Below, piece by piece: positions 17,282 through 26,500 of a stretch of 28,492 nucleotides of DNA. This DNA comes from CAZBZG01 sp964496245. Lineage in GTDB: Bacteria; Planctomycetota; SZUA-567. The stretch is taken from the NCBI GenBank assembly GCA_964496245.1, contig CAZBZG010000019.1:1-28492 (forward strand). Reading direction: 5' to 3'. The notes below the pieces were generated by a model. It searched no databases and was not told the origin of the DNA. It saw only the letters and a list, made by a program, of their open reading frames with translations. The position numbers and the translations under genes are program-made. Every line of letters starts with the position of its first letter. The stretch's first letter is position 1.

Positions 17282-19194
17282 GCGGACTCCATGCGGTACA
17301 TGCCGGCCGGGACGTGCTGGAACGCGCCGTTGGCCGTAGGTGCGAAGCGGTCGCCTGTGCGGGTGTTCTCGATCGCTGTCACGCCGGCATAGGGTTCGGG
17401 CAGCGTAAAGGCGGGCGGATCGTCCTCGCGCCGCAGCGGCACGAAGAGGAGTCTCTGGTCCGGCGCGACCGAGAGGTCGCCCGGGAGCGGCTCGAGGGCG
17501 CGCGGGCTGCCGTGGCGGCCGAGCCACGCGGTCAGGTCCTTGGAGAGCGCTGCGTCGGTCTCGGGCGCGACCGAGCCCATGCCCTGTGCCGGGAAGAACG
17601 TCGGTCCCTGGTGGACGCAGAACCGCTTGGTCCCGTAGCGCCCCAGGTGCAGGAGAAAGTCCCGCGGGCCCATGCCGTCGATTGCGCGCACGGGATTGGC
17701 GTGGAGCGTGACCACATTGACCGGCGCTTCGAGCGTCGCGCCTTCGCCCAGGAGGATGGCCTCGGGATCGCAGTCCTTGATGCACGCGTACACCTCTTCG
17801 ATGAAACGGACGGCCATGAGGTTCGTGTCGCCCGGAAAGCGCATGAACGGCCGCGGCCGGAAATCGGGCGGAAAGGCCCAGCCGAGGCAGTCGAGGAAGA
17901 TGCCCTTGCACCCGCATGCCTCGATGTAGAACCGGATCCACTCTTTGGTATACGCAATATAGCCGGGATGGCCGGGATTGCAATGGACGAGCGGCGCGGG
18001 CGCGTCTTCGTGCCCCCAGGAAGCGCAGAACCGGCCGTCGATGCCGCGGATGAACCAGTCGTCGTCCACGTCCTGCGCGCCGGGCACGAGTCCGCTGTGC
18101 GACATCCAGATGAGAAGCGGCACGCCGCGGTCGGCCAGGCGGCGGCACATGCGCCGGAATTCGTCCTGCGTGCCGTGGTTGGGGTCGGGTTCGTAGCCGA
18201 TCGGAGCCGTACCCGACCGCACCGGGCGGTTGGTGACGAGCGAGTAGCCCACGCCGCTTCCCAGCCCCTCGTCGAGTTGCCGTTCCCAGAGGTCCGCCTG
18301 GGCGGTCCAGGTGGCCTCCTTCTGCCAGTCTGCGCCGGGGAGGAATGCGGTGCGGAAGACCCACGCGGGCGGCTCTTCGTAGAAGAAGCCGATGTAGGAC
18401 GCCAGCCAGTCCATCATTGCCTCTTGCGTGCGGCCGTAGTGGAAGCGCAGTTCGGGCATGCGCAGCTGGTCGTTCACGTCGAAGGACGCGTGTAGGGTGA
18501 AGTCGTAGCCCACGCCGCGGCCGGCGTCCGCGATGTTGAGGATGTAGCCCACGTGCGGCCGGCGGCAGGTGACCGCGAGCCACGTCGCGTCCCGCGCGTT
18601 GTAGAAGAGGCCGCCGTGGATGGCCATGACGCCGGGGTAGATGCGGCGCCACACGTTCTGCAGGAAGGCCTTGACCCGTTCCGGCGTGTCGTGCTCGTAG
18701 CCGGCGTGGCCGAACGCGTCCGTGGGGCCGTTGGAGTGGAGCGAGGGGAAGACCATGCGCGTGTCCTCGCCCCAGAAGCGCCAGTTCCAGCAGCCGAGCG
18801 AGAACGTATCCGCATGCAGCCGCGCTTCGATGGCCGGCCCGCCCGGGCCGGGGCAGGGGAGGGTGTCGGGCTGCACGGCTTCACGCCGGATCAGGTAGTT
18901 GAGCCCGTAGGTGCCGTGCGCGAGGCCCTTGCGTTCGCCGAGCTGGCGGCTGAGGACCAGGCTCCAGCCGGAGAAGTGGTCCACGTATTGCTCGCCGCGC
19001 ACGCGCGGGCTCGCGTCGTGCGGGGCCGGTCCTTCGTACGCATAGGGCCGCAGGTCCAGGGGCGCGCCGTTCACCCACAATTCGGATGCGCAGGGCGCGC
19101 CCGGTTCCAGCAGTTCCGTGCCGTAGAGCCGCACCGAGTCGATCGTGCCCCGTTCGGCGTCAAAGCCAAGGACGAAATCGGGCGTGTCTGCCAT
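17278..19194 (-). CDS. Cytosolic TIM-barrel glycoside-hydrolase-like protein
   Basis: 638 residues, ATG at 19194 with AGGAG nine bases upstream. No signal peptide. Residues about 1-260 look like a beta-sandwich of the kind that precedes GH31/GH36-type barrels. The barrel follows: VPLLIWMSHSGLVPGAQ (358-374), HCNPGHPGYIAYTKEWIRFY (404-423), then GIFLDCLGWAF (431-441) with Asp435 where clan GH-D and GH31 enzymes have the nucleophile, and AILLGEGA (479-486) with Glu484 as a possible acid/base. The C-terminal 80 residues form a small beta domain. Resemblance to DUF6259/GH36-like proteins is from memory; exact family and activity are not certain. It overlaps the next gene by four bases. Confidence 0.7.
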   Translation of the reverse strand: MADTPDFVLGFDAERGTIDSVRLYGTELLEPGAPCASELWVNGAPLDLRPYAYEGPAPHDASPRVRGEQYVDHFSGWSLVLSRQLGERKGLAHGTYGLNYLIRREAVQPDTLPCPGPGGPAIEARLHADTFSLGCWNWRFWGEDTRMVFPSLHSNGPTDAFGHAGYEHDTPERVKAFLQNVWRRIYPGVMAIHGGLFYNARDATWLAVTCRRPHVGYILNIADAGRGVGYDFTLHASFDVNDQLRMPELRFHYGRTQEAMMDWLASYIGFFYEEPPAWVFRTAFLPGADWQKEATWTAQADLWERQLDEGLGSGVGYSLVTNRPVRSGTAPIGYEPDPNHGTQDEFRRMCRRLADRGVPLLIWMSHSGLVPGAQDVDDDWFIRGIDGRFCASWGHEDAPAPLVHCNPGHPGYIAYTKEWIRFYIEACGCKGIFLDCLGWAFPPDFRPRPFMRFPGDTNLMAVRFIEEVYACIKDCDPEAILLGEGATLEAPVNVVTLHANPVRAIDGMGPRDFLLHLGRYGTKRFCVHQGPTFFPAQGMGSVAPETDAALSKDLTAWLGRHGSPRALEPLPGDLSVAPDQRLLFVPLRREDDPPAFTLPEPYAGVTAIENTRTGDRFAPTANGAFQHVPAGMYRMESA

Positions 19195-19239
19195 GGCGGT
19201 ACGCTCCTGGGGTGGGATTGTGTGCGATCAGGAAACCGG

Positions 19240-21006
19240 CTAGTGGGCGACCAGTTCTAGCTTGACGAGGCGGTAGTTGTTGCTGTCATAGACCACGCAG
19301 CGCGTGCCGCGCGGGGTGATGGTGGTGGGCCGGTCGAGCGCGTGCAGCCGGTTGCCGGGCCGTCCGCGAGTGCCGAACGTGCCGAGCAGCTTGTGCGTGG
19401 CTGCATCGAAACAAAGCACGCGGTGGCGTTCGGTGTCGGCCACCCACAGACGCCCCGCGTCGCACCCGATCTCGATGCGCGCGCCAAAAGCGTCGCCGGG
19501 CGGTCCGCTGAAGCGGCCCGTCTCCTTCCAGTCGGCCTTGTCGCGCTGGAACGCGATCACCTGATCGTCCGCAGCCACGAGCAGCGTGTCCGCGCCGTGC
19601 ATGGCGAGCGACCCCCAGCGCTTGACCGGCGTCTCCGTCTTGAGTGCGACCGGGCCCAGGTCGCCGCTGTAGCAGCTCCACGCGCCGCGCGGATGCGGCT
19701 GCACGGCGAACGCATGCGCCGCGCCCGCCTCGTTCGTGACGAGAAGCACCCCGCGCTGGGCCTTGCCCTCCTTGCCCTTGTACCAGGCCGTGCCCCAGAA
19801 GGGCCTGGGCAGGGGCAGCTTGTCCCAGCCCTGCTTGCTCGAGGTGACGTGCTTGTCGAGCGTGCCCATGACCAGCCCGGACTTGCCGTGCATGACGTGC
19901 GCGGCCACCATCATGTCGTTCGGGAGCAGTACGGCCTGGCCGAAGTTGCCGGCATTGCCTGCGTCGCCCGAGGGTGCGGCCGGCGTGTCGAGCCAGTTCC
20001 ACACGCCTCCGCGCGCCCAGATGCGGCCGTCGCGGTCCAGGCCGAGCGTCCGCACCGGTCCGATGCCGCCGATGCGGCGGACCAGCTCGAACTGCTGCGC
20101 GTCGCCCCGCCACTGCATGAGGAAGAGGGGCGCATCCATGCCGCTCACCGCAAAGAGGTCGTCAGCCACCTTGGCCAGGCCCGTGGGGTGGATGATCTCG
20201 GAGTTCTCGGGCACGCGGCCGATGAAGGAGCCGGAATTGCCGCCGAGCACCACGCCCGGATCGGCGCGGAAGTCGGGCGCGTAGCGCCGGATGGTGCCGT
20301 GCCAGCCGAAGCTGTACCAGTGCCCGTCGAGCCACTGGACCATGCGCCGCTGTTCGAGCTCCTCGGCGTTGCCGCCCTGCACGCGCCAGGTCTTCTTGCG
20401 GCCGAAGACGTAGATCGTGCCGTCGGGCATGACGTCGAGGTGCGGCCAGTCCGGCGTGTGGGGCAGTGTGAGGAACGGCGCGGCCGGTCCTGCGGCCGGG
20501 TCGATCCACAGGAGGTCTGCACCGCGGACCGCAACCAGGCGGCCCTTGTACGTGTTGCGCGAGATCTGCCATCCTTCGCCTTCGTGCGCCTGCGGCGCGG
20601 TGCCGGATGGGGCGTCCGTGGGAAGGGAGAAGAGCTTGCGGTTGACCTGGAGGAAGACCTTGCCGCCGGCCACGGCCAGGCAGTCGCCCCAGTGGCCGGG
20701 GTGTTCCGGGATGGGGAAGTGCGCGAGCATGCGCCCGTCCACGGCGTAGCGGTTGAGCTGGTCGAGAGCTGCGCGCGCCCACAGGTGCCCGTGCGCGTCC
20801 ACGCCCACGCCCATGCCCGGATACCGCCGCCCGCGCAAGTGGTTCCAGTCGAAGCGCGGATACGTGCCGTGGGTGACGAGCGTGTCGCCGGCCTGGCCCG
20901 AATTTGCACAGATGCCGGCCAGCCGGATCTCGGCGCCCAGCGCCGGTGCCGGGATCGCGGATGTACTCACCAGTACTGCACACGCCAGCGCTGCGATGCG
21001 GTTCAT
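19240..21006 (-). CDS. Secreted NHL/beta-propeller-like protein
   Basis: 588 residues, ATG at 21006 with AGGAG upstream and 12 bases after the preceding stop. Signal peptide 1-24 with likely cleavage after ALG. The rest is a series of four-stranded blade-like repeats with turns such as GVDAHGHLWARAALDQLNRY, LDVMPDGTIYVFG, GLDRDGRIWARGG and IGCDAGRLWVADTERHRVLCFDAATHKLLGTFG, the NHL pattern (x-x-D-x-x-G-x-hydrophobic-x-V-x-D). No catalytic residues can be named. Likely a periplasmic or extracellular binding protein in the operon; substrate unknown. Confidence 0.75.
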   Translation of the reverse strand: MNRIAALACAVLVSTSAIPAPALGAEIRLAGICANSGQAGDTLVTHGTYPRFDWNHLRGRRYPGMGVGVDAHGHLWARAALDQLNRYAVDGRMLAHFPIPEHPGHWGDCLAVAGGKVFLQVNRKLFSLPTDAPSGTAPQAHEGEGWQISRNTYKGRLVAVRGADLLWIDPAAGPAAPFLTLPHTPDWPHLDVMPDGTIYVFGRKKTWRVQGGNAEELEQRRMVQWLDGHWYSFGWHGTIRRYAPDFRADPGVVLGGNSGSFIGRVPENSEIIHPTGLAKVADDLFAVSGMDAPLFLMQWRGDAQQFELVRRIGGIGPVRTLGLDRDGRIWARGGVWNWLDTPAAPSGDAGNAGNFGQAVLLPNDMMVAAHVMHGKSGLVMGTLDKHVTSSKQGWDKLPLPRPFWGTAWYKGKEGKAQRGVLLVTNEAGAAHAFAVQPHPRGAWSCYSGDLGPVALKTETPVKRWGSLAMHGADTLLVAADDQVIAFQRDKADWKETGRFSGPPGDAFGARIEIGCDAGRLWVADTERHRVLCFDAATHKLLGTFGTRGRPGNRLHALDRPTTITPRGTRCVVYDSNNYRLVKLELVAH

Positions 21007-21018
21007 GGGTCGCTTCTC

Positions 21019-23490
21019 CTATTTGAACTCGATCGTTCCCCACATGCGGGGTGCGAGCATGACCTCGCCGGGTACGTCGTTCACCAGCCCCGTGGCCGTG
21101 TTGGACCAGTAGGAGCGCAGCAGGTTGATGGTGCCCTGCTTGTCGCCGAAGATCGCCACGCGCTTCCATCCGAGCGCATAGAGGAAGGCGTGGGCTGAGG
21201 AGAGGAGCGCCAGATCGCGGATCGTCTGATCGGGCATGAGTTCGCTGATGAGGTGCAGGTGGATGCCTGTGCCGAGCAGGAACGTACGGCCCTCATGGCG
21301 CACGAAGTGATACGCGCGGCGGGGGCCGATCGCGCCGCCGAGGTGGCCCTTGTGCTTCTTGGGCACGTGCGTGCAGGTCGCGGTCTTGTTCTCGAAGTCG
21401 AGGCGCCAGAGCGCCTCCTGGCCGATCCAGCGGGTCTTGTCCTGCGGGTCGAAGCCTGCGCCCGGCCCGCCGTAGGGCGGGTTGCCGAAGAGCTGGACCG
21501 CGACCCGCTTGGGCGCGAGGTCCCAGGCCACGATCCGCTTGGGCGTGGTCGTCTCCTGGGTGACCCAGAGGCGGTCTTCGAAGACCGCGATCCCGCAGGG
21601 CCGGATCATGCGCTCGGGCACGAACGGTCCTGCGTACAGCCCGCCCGGCTCACGGCCGAACACGTCGGTCGGCGCGCCGTCGGGTGTGAACACGCGTACG
21701 GTGTGGCTCCCCGCGTCTGCCAGAAAGATGCGTCCCCGGGCGTCGCAGGCGAGCCCCTGGATCTCGCGGCCGGGCTCGGACGGGACGCGCTCACGCCAGT
21801 CAGTTGTCTTGTCTTCTTTGAGCGACCTGGAGACGACCGCTCCCTTGCTTACGGCCAGGAGCTCGTCTTCGTGCACGGCGAGCGGTCCGGGACCAGGCAG
21901 CGGAATCTCGCCCTGCTCCTTGCCGGTCGCAGCGTCCACACGGATGACCGCTTCTCGCCAGCGGCTCGCGATGTAGAGCGTTCCCGCGTGCACGGCAAAG
22001 CCGGCCAGGCTCAGGGTCGTGCCCGGCTTGTCCGCGCCCGGACCGTAGGGGTAGGTGTCGTACTTGACGTCGCGGCCGCGCTTGGGGAAGGGGACGGGCC
22101 TGCTGCGTTCGATGTCGAAACGCGAGATCGAGAGGTTGACCTGGAGGGTCCAGTCGGGCTTACGCTTGTCCACCTTCTGGCCCCAGGCGATGCCGTCCTT
22201 GGCCACGTAGAGATACGTTTCGTCCGCTGCCAGCAGCACCTCGCCGAGCCCCGTGCCGTGGAGGCGGCCGTAGCCGTGCCGGAACGCGCCGTCATGGTCG
22301 AGCGCGAGCAGGGACCAGCCGCCCTCGGTGATGCGCGCGCCGAGAAAGACGTACCGGTCGTTGCTCGTGGCTGCGCTGAAGAAGCCGTGGTTGGAGAGCT
22401 TGTTCCGCGTGAGGTCGCGGCTGTTGCCGTTGCACCAGTTGAAGAGGAATTCGGGTTCGATCCCGGCGTGGCTGATCGCCCGCCAGGTGTAGGTGCCCGG
22501 TTTCACCAGCCGGCTGTCCTCGTCGCAGCAGTCCCACTCCACCTCCTGCGGACCCTTGGCGCGCCGCACGCCCGCGATCACGTTGCGGATCCGGTCGCCG
22601 TCGGGGTCGTCGATCACCACGGTCAGCTTGCCGTCGAGCGGCTGGTCCACGGGCACGAAGACCCGGTCCCGCCGGTCGGCCAGCTGCTGCTCGTAGGCGG
22701 CCAGGTCGAGCACGGCCCAGTCCCGGGGATCTTCGGCGAGCGGGGCGTGCGTGGCCCGGCGGTCGAGGTGGCGGAAGCGTTCCCGCTGGCGGTCCGGCCC
22801 GCCGTTCGCGCCCGCCCAGGCCACGGCCAGTCCCATGCGCAGCCGGTCCACGCGGCCATCCGCAGGCGCGAGGCGGTCCGTAGGCACGGCAAAGAACCAC
22901 TGCCTGCGCTTGCCCGCGGTCGAACTCCGGACCGCGTCTTCCGGTCCCAGGCGCACCGGCTTGGCAGCCGCGAGCCCCAGATCGAAGCGGACGTCCGAGG
23001 CTTCCGCCTCGTATCCGTCGATCGCTACGGCCAGGAGCACGCGCCCGTCTTCGCGGCGGAGGGCATAGGCCGTGCGCGGGCAGGTGGGGCGGCTGAGCGG
23101 CACGTACGCGTCCGGCGGGAAGTCGAAGGCTGCTTCATCGGCCGCAGGCGCGGGCGCGTCCGCAGTCGCCTCCCCGGCCGCAGCCGTCCTGTCCCTGGCG
23201 GGCTGCCCTGCGAGGAGGAACAACGCCAGCACGCCGCCTGCTGCGAAGAGCAGCACCAGCACGAACACGACCGGGCTGCGGCCGGTCGCCGGAGTCGCGC
23301 TTGAGGAGGACGCGCGGTCATGGCCGGAGGGGCCTGCCTTTGCAGGACCGCGCACTCCGCGAGATGCAGCGGACGCGCGGGAGCGCGCCCCTCCGACGCT
23401 TTCGCGGGCCGGACCGTTCCGAGAAGCTGGCGCGGGGCTGCGCCTCGGTTGGCTGTTGCCGTTCTTGGATTCCGTGCGTCTCTTGGCCAT
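21019..23490 (-). CDS. Membrane-anchored FlgD-Ig/NHL-propeller protein
   Basis: 823 residues. A basic, Ser/Ala-rich cytosolic N-terminus (1-72) that includes a repeat-derived stretch (about 30-57) is followed by one TM helix (73-94), making this a type II membrane protein with its body outside. After an Ala/Pro linker and a beta region (about 120-270), a FlgD-like Ig domain (about 275-350, KLTVVIDDPDGDRIRNVIAG, then LVKPGTYTW) leads into an NHL-like propeller (355-780; LACDARGRIFLADAGSHTVRVF is a typical blade). The last 38 residues (GTINLLRSYWSNTATGLVND to the end) match the very end of the CBM9 domain of the next gene upstream, although the rest of that domain is not visible. The paralogue lies 42 bases upstream, so the pair arose by duplication. 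Confidence 0.8.
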   Translation of the reverse strand: MAKRRTESKNGNSQPRRSPAPASRNGPARESVGGARSRASAASRGVRGPAKAGPSGHDRASSSSATPATGRSPVVFVLVLLFAAGGVLALFLLAGQPARDRTAAAGEATADAPAPAADEAAFDFPPDAYVPLSRPTCPRTAYALRREDGRVLLAVAIDGYEAEASDVRFDLGLAAAKPVRLGPEDAVRSSTAGKRRQWFFAVPTDRLAPADGRVDRLRMGLAVAWAGANGGPDRQRERFRHLDRRATHAPLAEDPRDWAVLDLAAYEQQLADRRDRVFVPVDQPLDGKLTVVIDDPDGDRIRNVIAGVRRAKGPQEVEWDCCDEDSRLVKPGTYTWRAISHAGIEPEFLFNWCNGNSRDLTRNKLSNHGFFSAATSNDRYVFLGARITEGGWSLLALDHDGAFRHGYGRLHGTGLGEVLLAADETYLYVAKDGIAWGQKVDKRKPDWTLQVNLSISRFDIERSRPVPFPKRGRDVKYDTYPYGPGADKPGTTLSLAGFAVHAGTLYIASRWREAVIRVDAATGKEQGEIPLPGPGPLAVHEDELLAVSKGAVVSRSLKEDKTTDWRERVPSEPGREIQGLACDARGRIFLADAGSHTVRVFTPDGAPTDVFGREPGGLYAGPFVPERMIRPCGIAVFEDRLWVTQETTTPKRIVAWDLAPKRVAVQLFGNPPYGGPGAGFDPQDKTRWIGQEALWRLDFENKTATCTHVPKKHKGHLGGAIGPRRAYHFVRHEGRTFLLGTGIHLHLISELMPDQTIRDLALLSSAHAFLYALGWKRVAIFGDKQGTINLLRSYWSNTATGLVNDVPGEVMLAPRMWGTIEFK
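23325..23395. repeat. Inverted-repeat element in the cytosolic leader of the membrane propeller gene
   Basis: Arms CGGAGGGGC (23325-23333) and GCCCCTCCG (23387-23395) flank a 53-bp interior. The element is read in frame and encodes the Arg/Ala/Gly-rich part of the N-terminus. Its high-coordinate end shares a core with 17218-17249. Confidence 0.45.
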
Positions 23491-23532
23491 GTGCGTGGAC
23501 CTCCCTTGCCGTGTTTCGCGCGGCGCGCGGTC

Positions 23533-26500
23533 CTACTCCAGCACGAACGTGCCCCACCTGTTCGGATAGAGCCATGCCTCGGAGGGCAGATCGTTGACCA
23601 GGTTGGTCATCTTGTTCGCCCAGTACACCCGCGCCGTGTTGATGGTGCCCGCTTCGTCGGACAGGATGAAGCCCGCGTCGCCCCGCAGGGTCTTGCCCGC
23701 TTCCGGCGTGATGCCGAGCGCGGCCCAGGGGACGCGGGCCGTGACCGTGTACCGGTTGCCGTGACGCTGGGCCTCCACCTGCGCCACGTCCACGAGGGCC
23801 ACCTGGTCGAAGTGCTTGTCGAACACGGGCGAGTGGTAGACGACCTTGTCCTCGTCCGGCGCGTCCGCCGCCTTGGGCCGCATGAGCACGGCCACCGACT
23901 CCTTGGCAAAGGGCGCGAGCACCACGCGCAGGTCGCCGGCTGCGGGCTGGCGCTCGGCATTGGCGGTGGGGCTGAGCTGGATGTCGACCGCGTCCCCGGT
24001 CTTGAAGAGGCGGGTGAAGTCCTTGCCCGCGTTCTTCCAGGGGTTCGGGTCGTTGACCTCGAACCGCGCGTAGAGGAATTCCTTGTCGTAGGCCAGGCGC
24101 GCGCGGCCCTTGACCGGCTGCCCGCGGCGCTCGATCGGGAGCGGCTTGATCTCACGCCAAACCTTGCCGTCGGGCGCGCTTTGCACGCGGGCGATCGTGT
24201 GGGTGCGTTCGCCCGCCTTGGCCATCTCGCGGGCTGCGTTCTCCTCGGCCGCTTTGGCGAGAACCTTCTCGTCGAGCGTGACCGGCTCCTTCTTGGCGAA
24301 TCGCCGCGTGGTTCCGAGGCCGTGCACTTGCACGACCAGGGGTGCGGCGCTGCGCGGGACGAACTTGCGCACCATCCCGTCGTTCTGCCGGCCGAACCAG
24401 CCGCCGAACGGCTCCCCGCCCACGGTCACCGACTCCATGGGAAAGCCCGCCATGCGCGCCTCGGAATCGGGCAGCTTGGGCGAGGGCAGGCGGCAGTCCG
24501 GGTGCATGGCGCCTACGAACAGGCCGTCGGTCGTCAGGAAGTAGTCCTGGCCGAGGTTGCCGCGCAGGCAGAAGACGCTTCCTGCCTCCCCGCACCCGTC
24601 CGCCACGCCCATGAGCTTGATGGGGCCGATCAGCATGCCCGCCCGGGGCATGGGCGCGTGGTGGGACCCGTGCACGCCGGCATAGCGGTTGGGGTAGTGC
24701 CAGAGGAGCTTGCCGGATTTCTTGCTGTAGGCCCAGACGCCCCGCGCCCACATGCTGAAGCGGAGCACCGCGTCTCCCCCGGGCACGGGCACGAATTGCT
24801 CGCCGATGCCGGGCTGGCCCCCGGCGAAGCGCTCGACCGTGGCCTTGGTATAGATGGGCGCGCCGCTGGGCGCGAAGCGCGCGGGGCGGATGGCGTAGGC
24901 GATGCCGTTCTTCTTGCCCTTGTTCCGGCCCGTGTAGAGCGTGAGGTCGTCCGGGTCGGCCCGGTTGCTCCACCCCCAGCCCAGGGGCGCGGTCATCTGG
25001 TCGTACCAGTTCTTCTTTTCGAGGTCGGCCTTGTACACCTCGCACTCGTCCGGCTCGACCACGCCGTCCGCGTCGCCGTCGTTCCAGAGCAGCCAGTCCA
25101 AGTGGTTGAAGCCTTTGAACGGCCCCTCCTGGATCACGTGGTTGCGTTCCTCCTCGGACGGCGGGCGGTGGCCCCACGCGCCCGTGATCCCGCCCACGCT
25201 CGTGAGCGCGCTGACCGGCCTCCACCCGTCGGGCCCGTTCATGAAGAGGTAGAGCCCCAGCCAGGAGCGGCCCGTGACCACGAGCGCGTACTCGCGCAAC
25301 CGGCCCGAGGCCTGGCTGTAGAAGACGTGTCCCTTGCCGCCCGCCCAGGACGGGCTCGGGCCGTCGACCGCCTCCGGCACCCAGGTGATCTCCTCGACCG
25401 TGTAGGTGCGCGTGGTCGGGTGCAGGCGCATGCGTACCGGGCCCACGAACGCCACGTTCGGCTCGTCGTCGTGGAGCAGGGCGTTGCCCGCTGCGTAGCG
25501 GGTGTTGCCGATGTAGTCGCGTACGAGCGCGCCGGTCCAGTTCCAGACCGAGACCCGGCGGGGATACTCGTAGTGTTCGGTGGCCCAGACATAGCCGCGC
25601 GCATCCACGGCGATGTCGCTCACGTGGGTCAGGGTCTGGGGCCGCCAGGGGCCGCGCGGCGGACGGCCGCCCTTCTGGGCGCAGGTGTAGACGAGCGCGC
25701 CTTTCAGGCTGTAGGCCTTGATCTGCTGGTGCGGGCCCATGTCCGCGACGAGGAGGTTGCCGCGGTTGTCGAGCGCCAGGGCCGTGGGCTCGCCGAGGCC
25801 GGGCGTGGGGATGGCGCGCGCGGAGCCGTCCGCGAGCGTGTATTGCGTGAGCTTGCCGTCCTTCATGCAGAAGAAACGTCCGCCGTCGCGGGCGCCGGCC
25901 AGCAGCATGCGGTCTCCGCCCGGCCCGTGCCCGGGCTCGCCCTTGGCCGGCAGGATGTCCGCGCCCACGGCGTGGCGCTTGACGCGCGCAGCCGTGGCCT
26001 TGTCGATCTCGACCACGCTTCCGTCCTCGAGGCCCAACAGCAGCCGGTCGCCGCACACGGCCAGGCCCGTGAAGGCGGGCGGGTCCTCGCCGAGGAGTTC
26101 TGCGAGCGGGTACTCGAAGGGCAGGGCCTCGCCGTCCCGCTCAAAAGGAGCGTACGCGCCGTCGTCCACCGTCATGCGCACCAGCGCGCCGCCCTCGATG
26201 TGCCAGGCCGACGGGATCAGGTAGAGGTAGGTTTCGTCGGCCGCGAGCGCGAGCGCCCCCCGCTTTTCGCTCCAGGCCTTCCGGCCCGTGGCCATGTCCA
26301 CGCCGATGGTGCCGGAGCCGCCTTCGGCGAATCCGCAGGCCAGAATGACTTTGTCCCCGGCGCGGGCCACGCGTTCGGGGCTGTTGTGGTCTGAAAGCCA
26401 CGCACCGCTGCCGTCGGGCGTCTCCCAGGGGGGCGTGCCGGGATTGTAGAACGACTGCTGGTAGGATGCGCTCAAGCCTTTGTGCGTCAGGCCCTCGACC

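Noticed and set aside
19342..26394. Further long plus-strand frames across the operon (for example 19342-21198, 21253-23304, 23320-26394)
   Set aside because: Composition is shadow-like, with no start signals or domains, and they lie opposite well-supported propeller genes.
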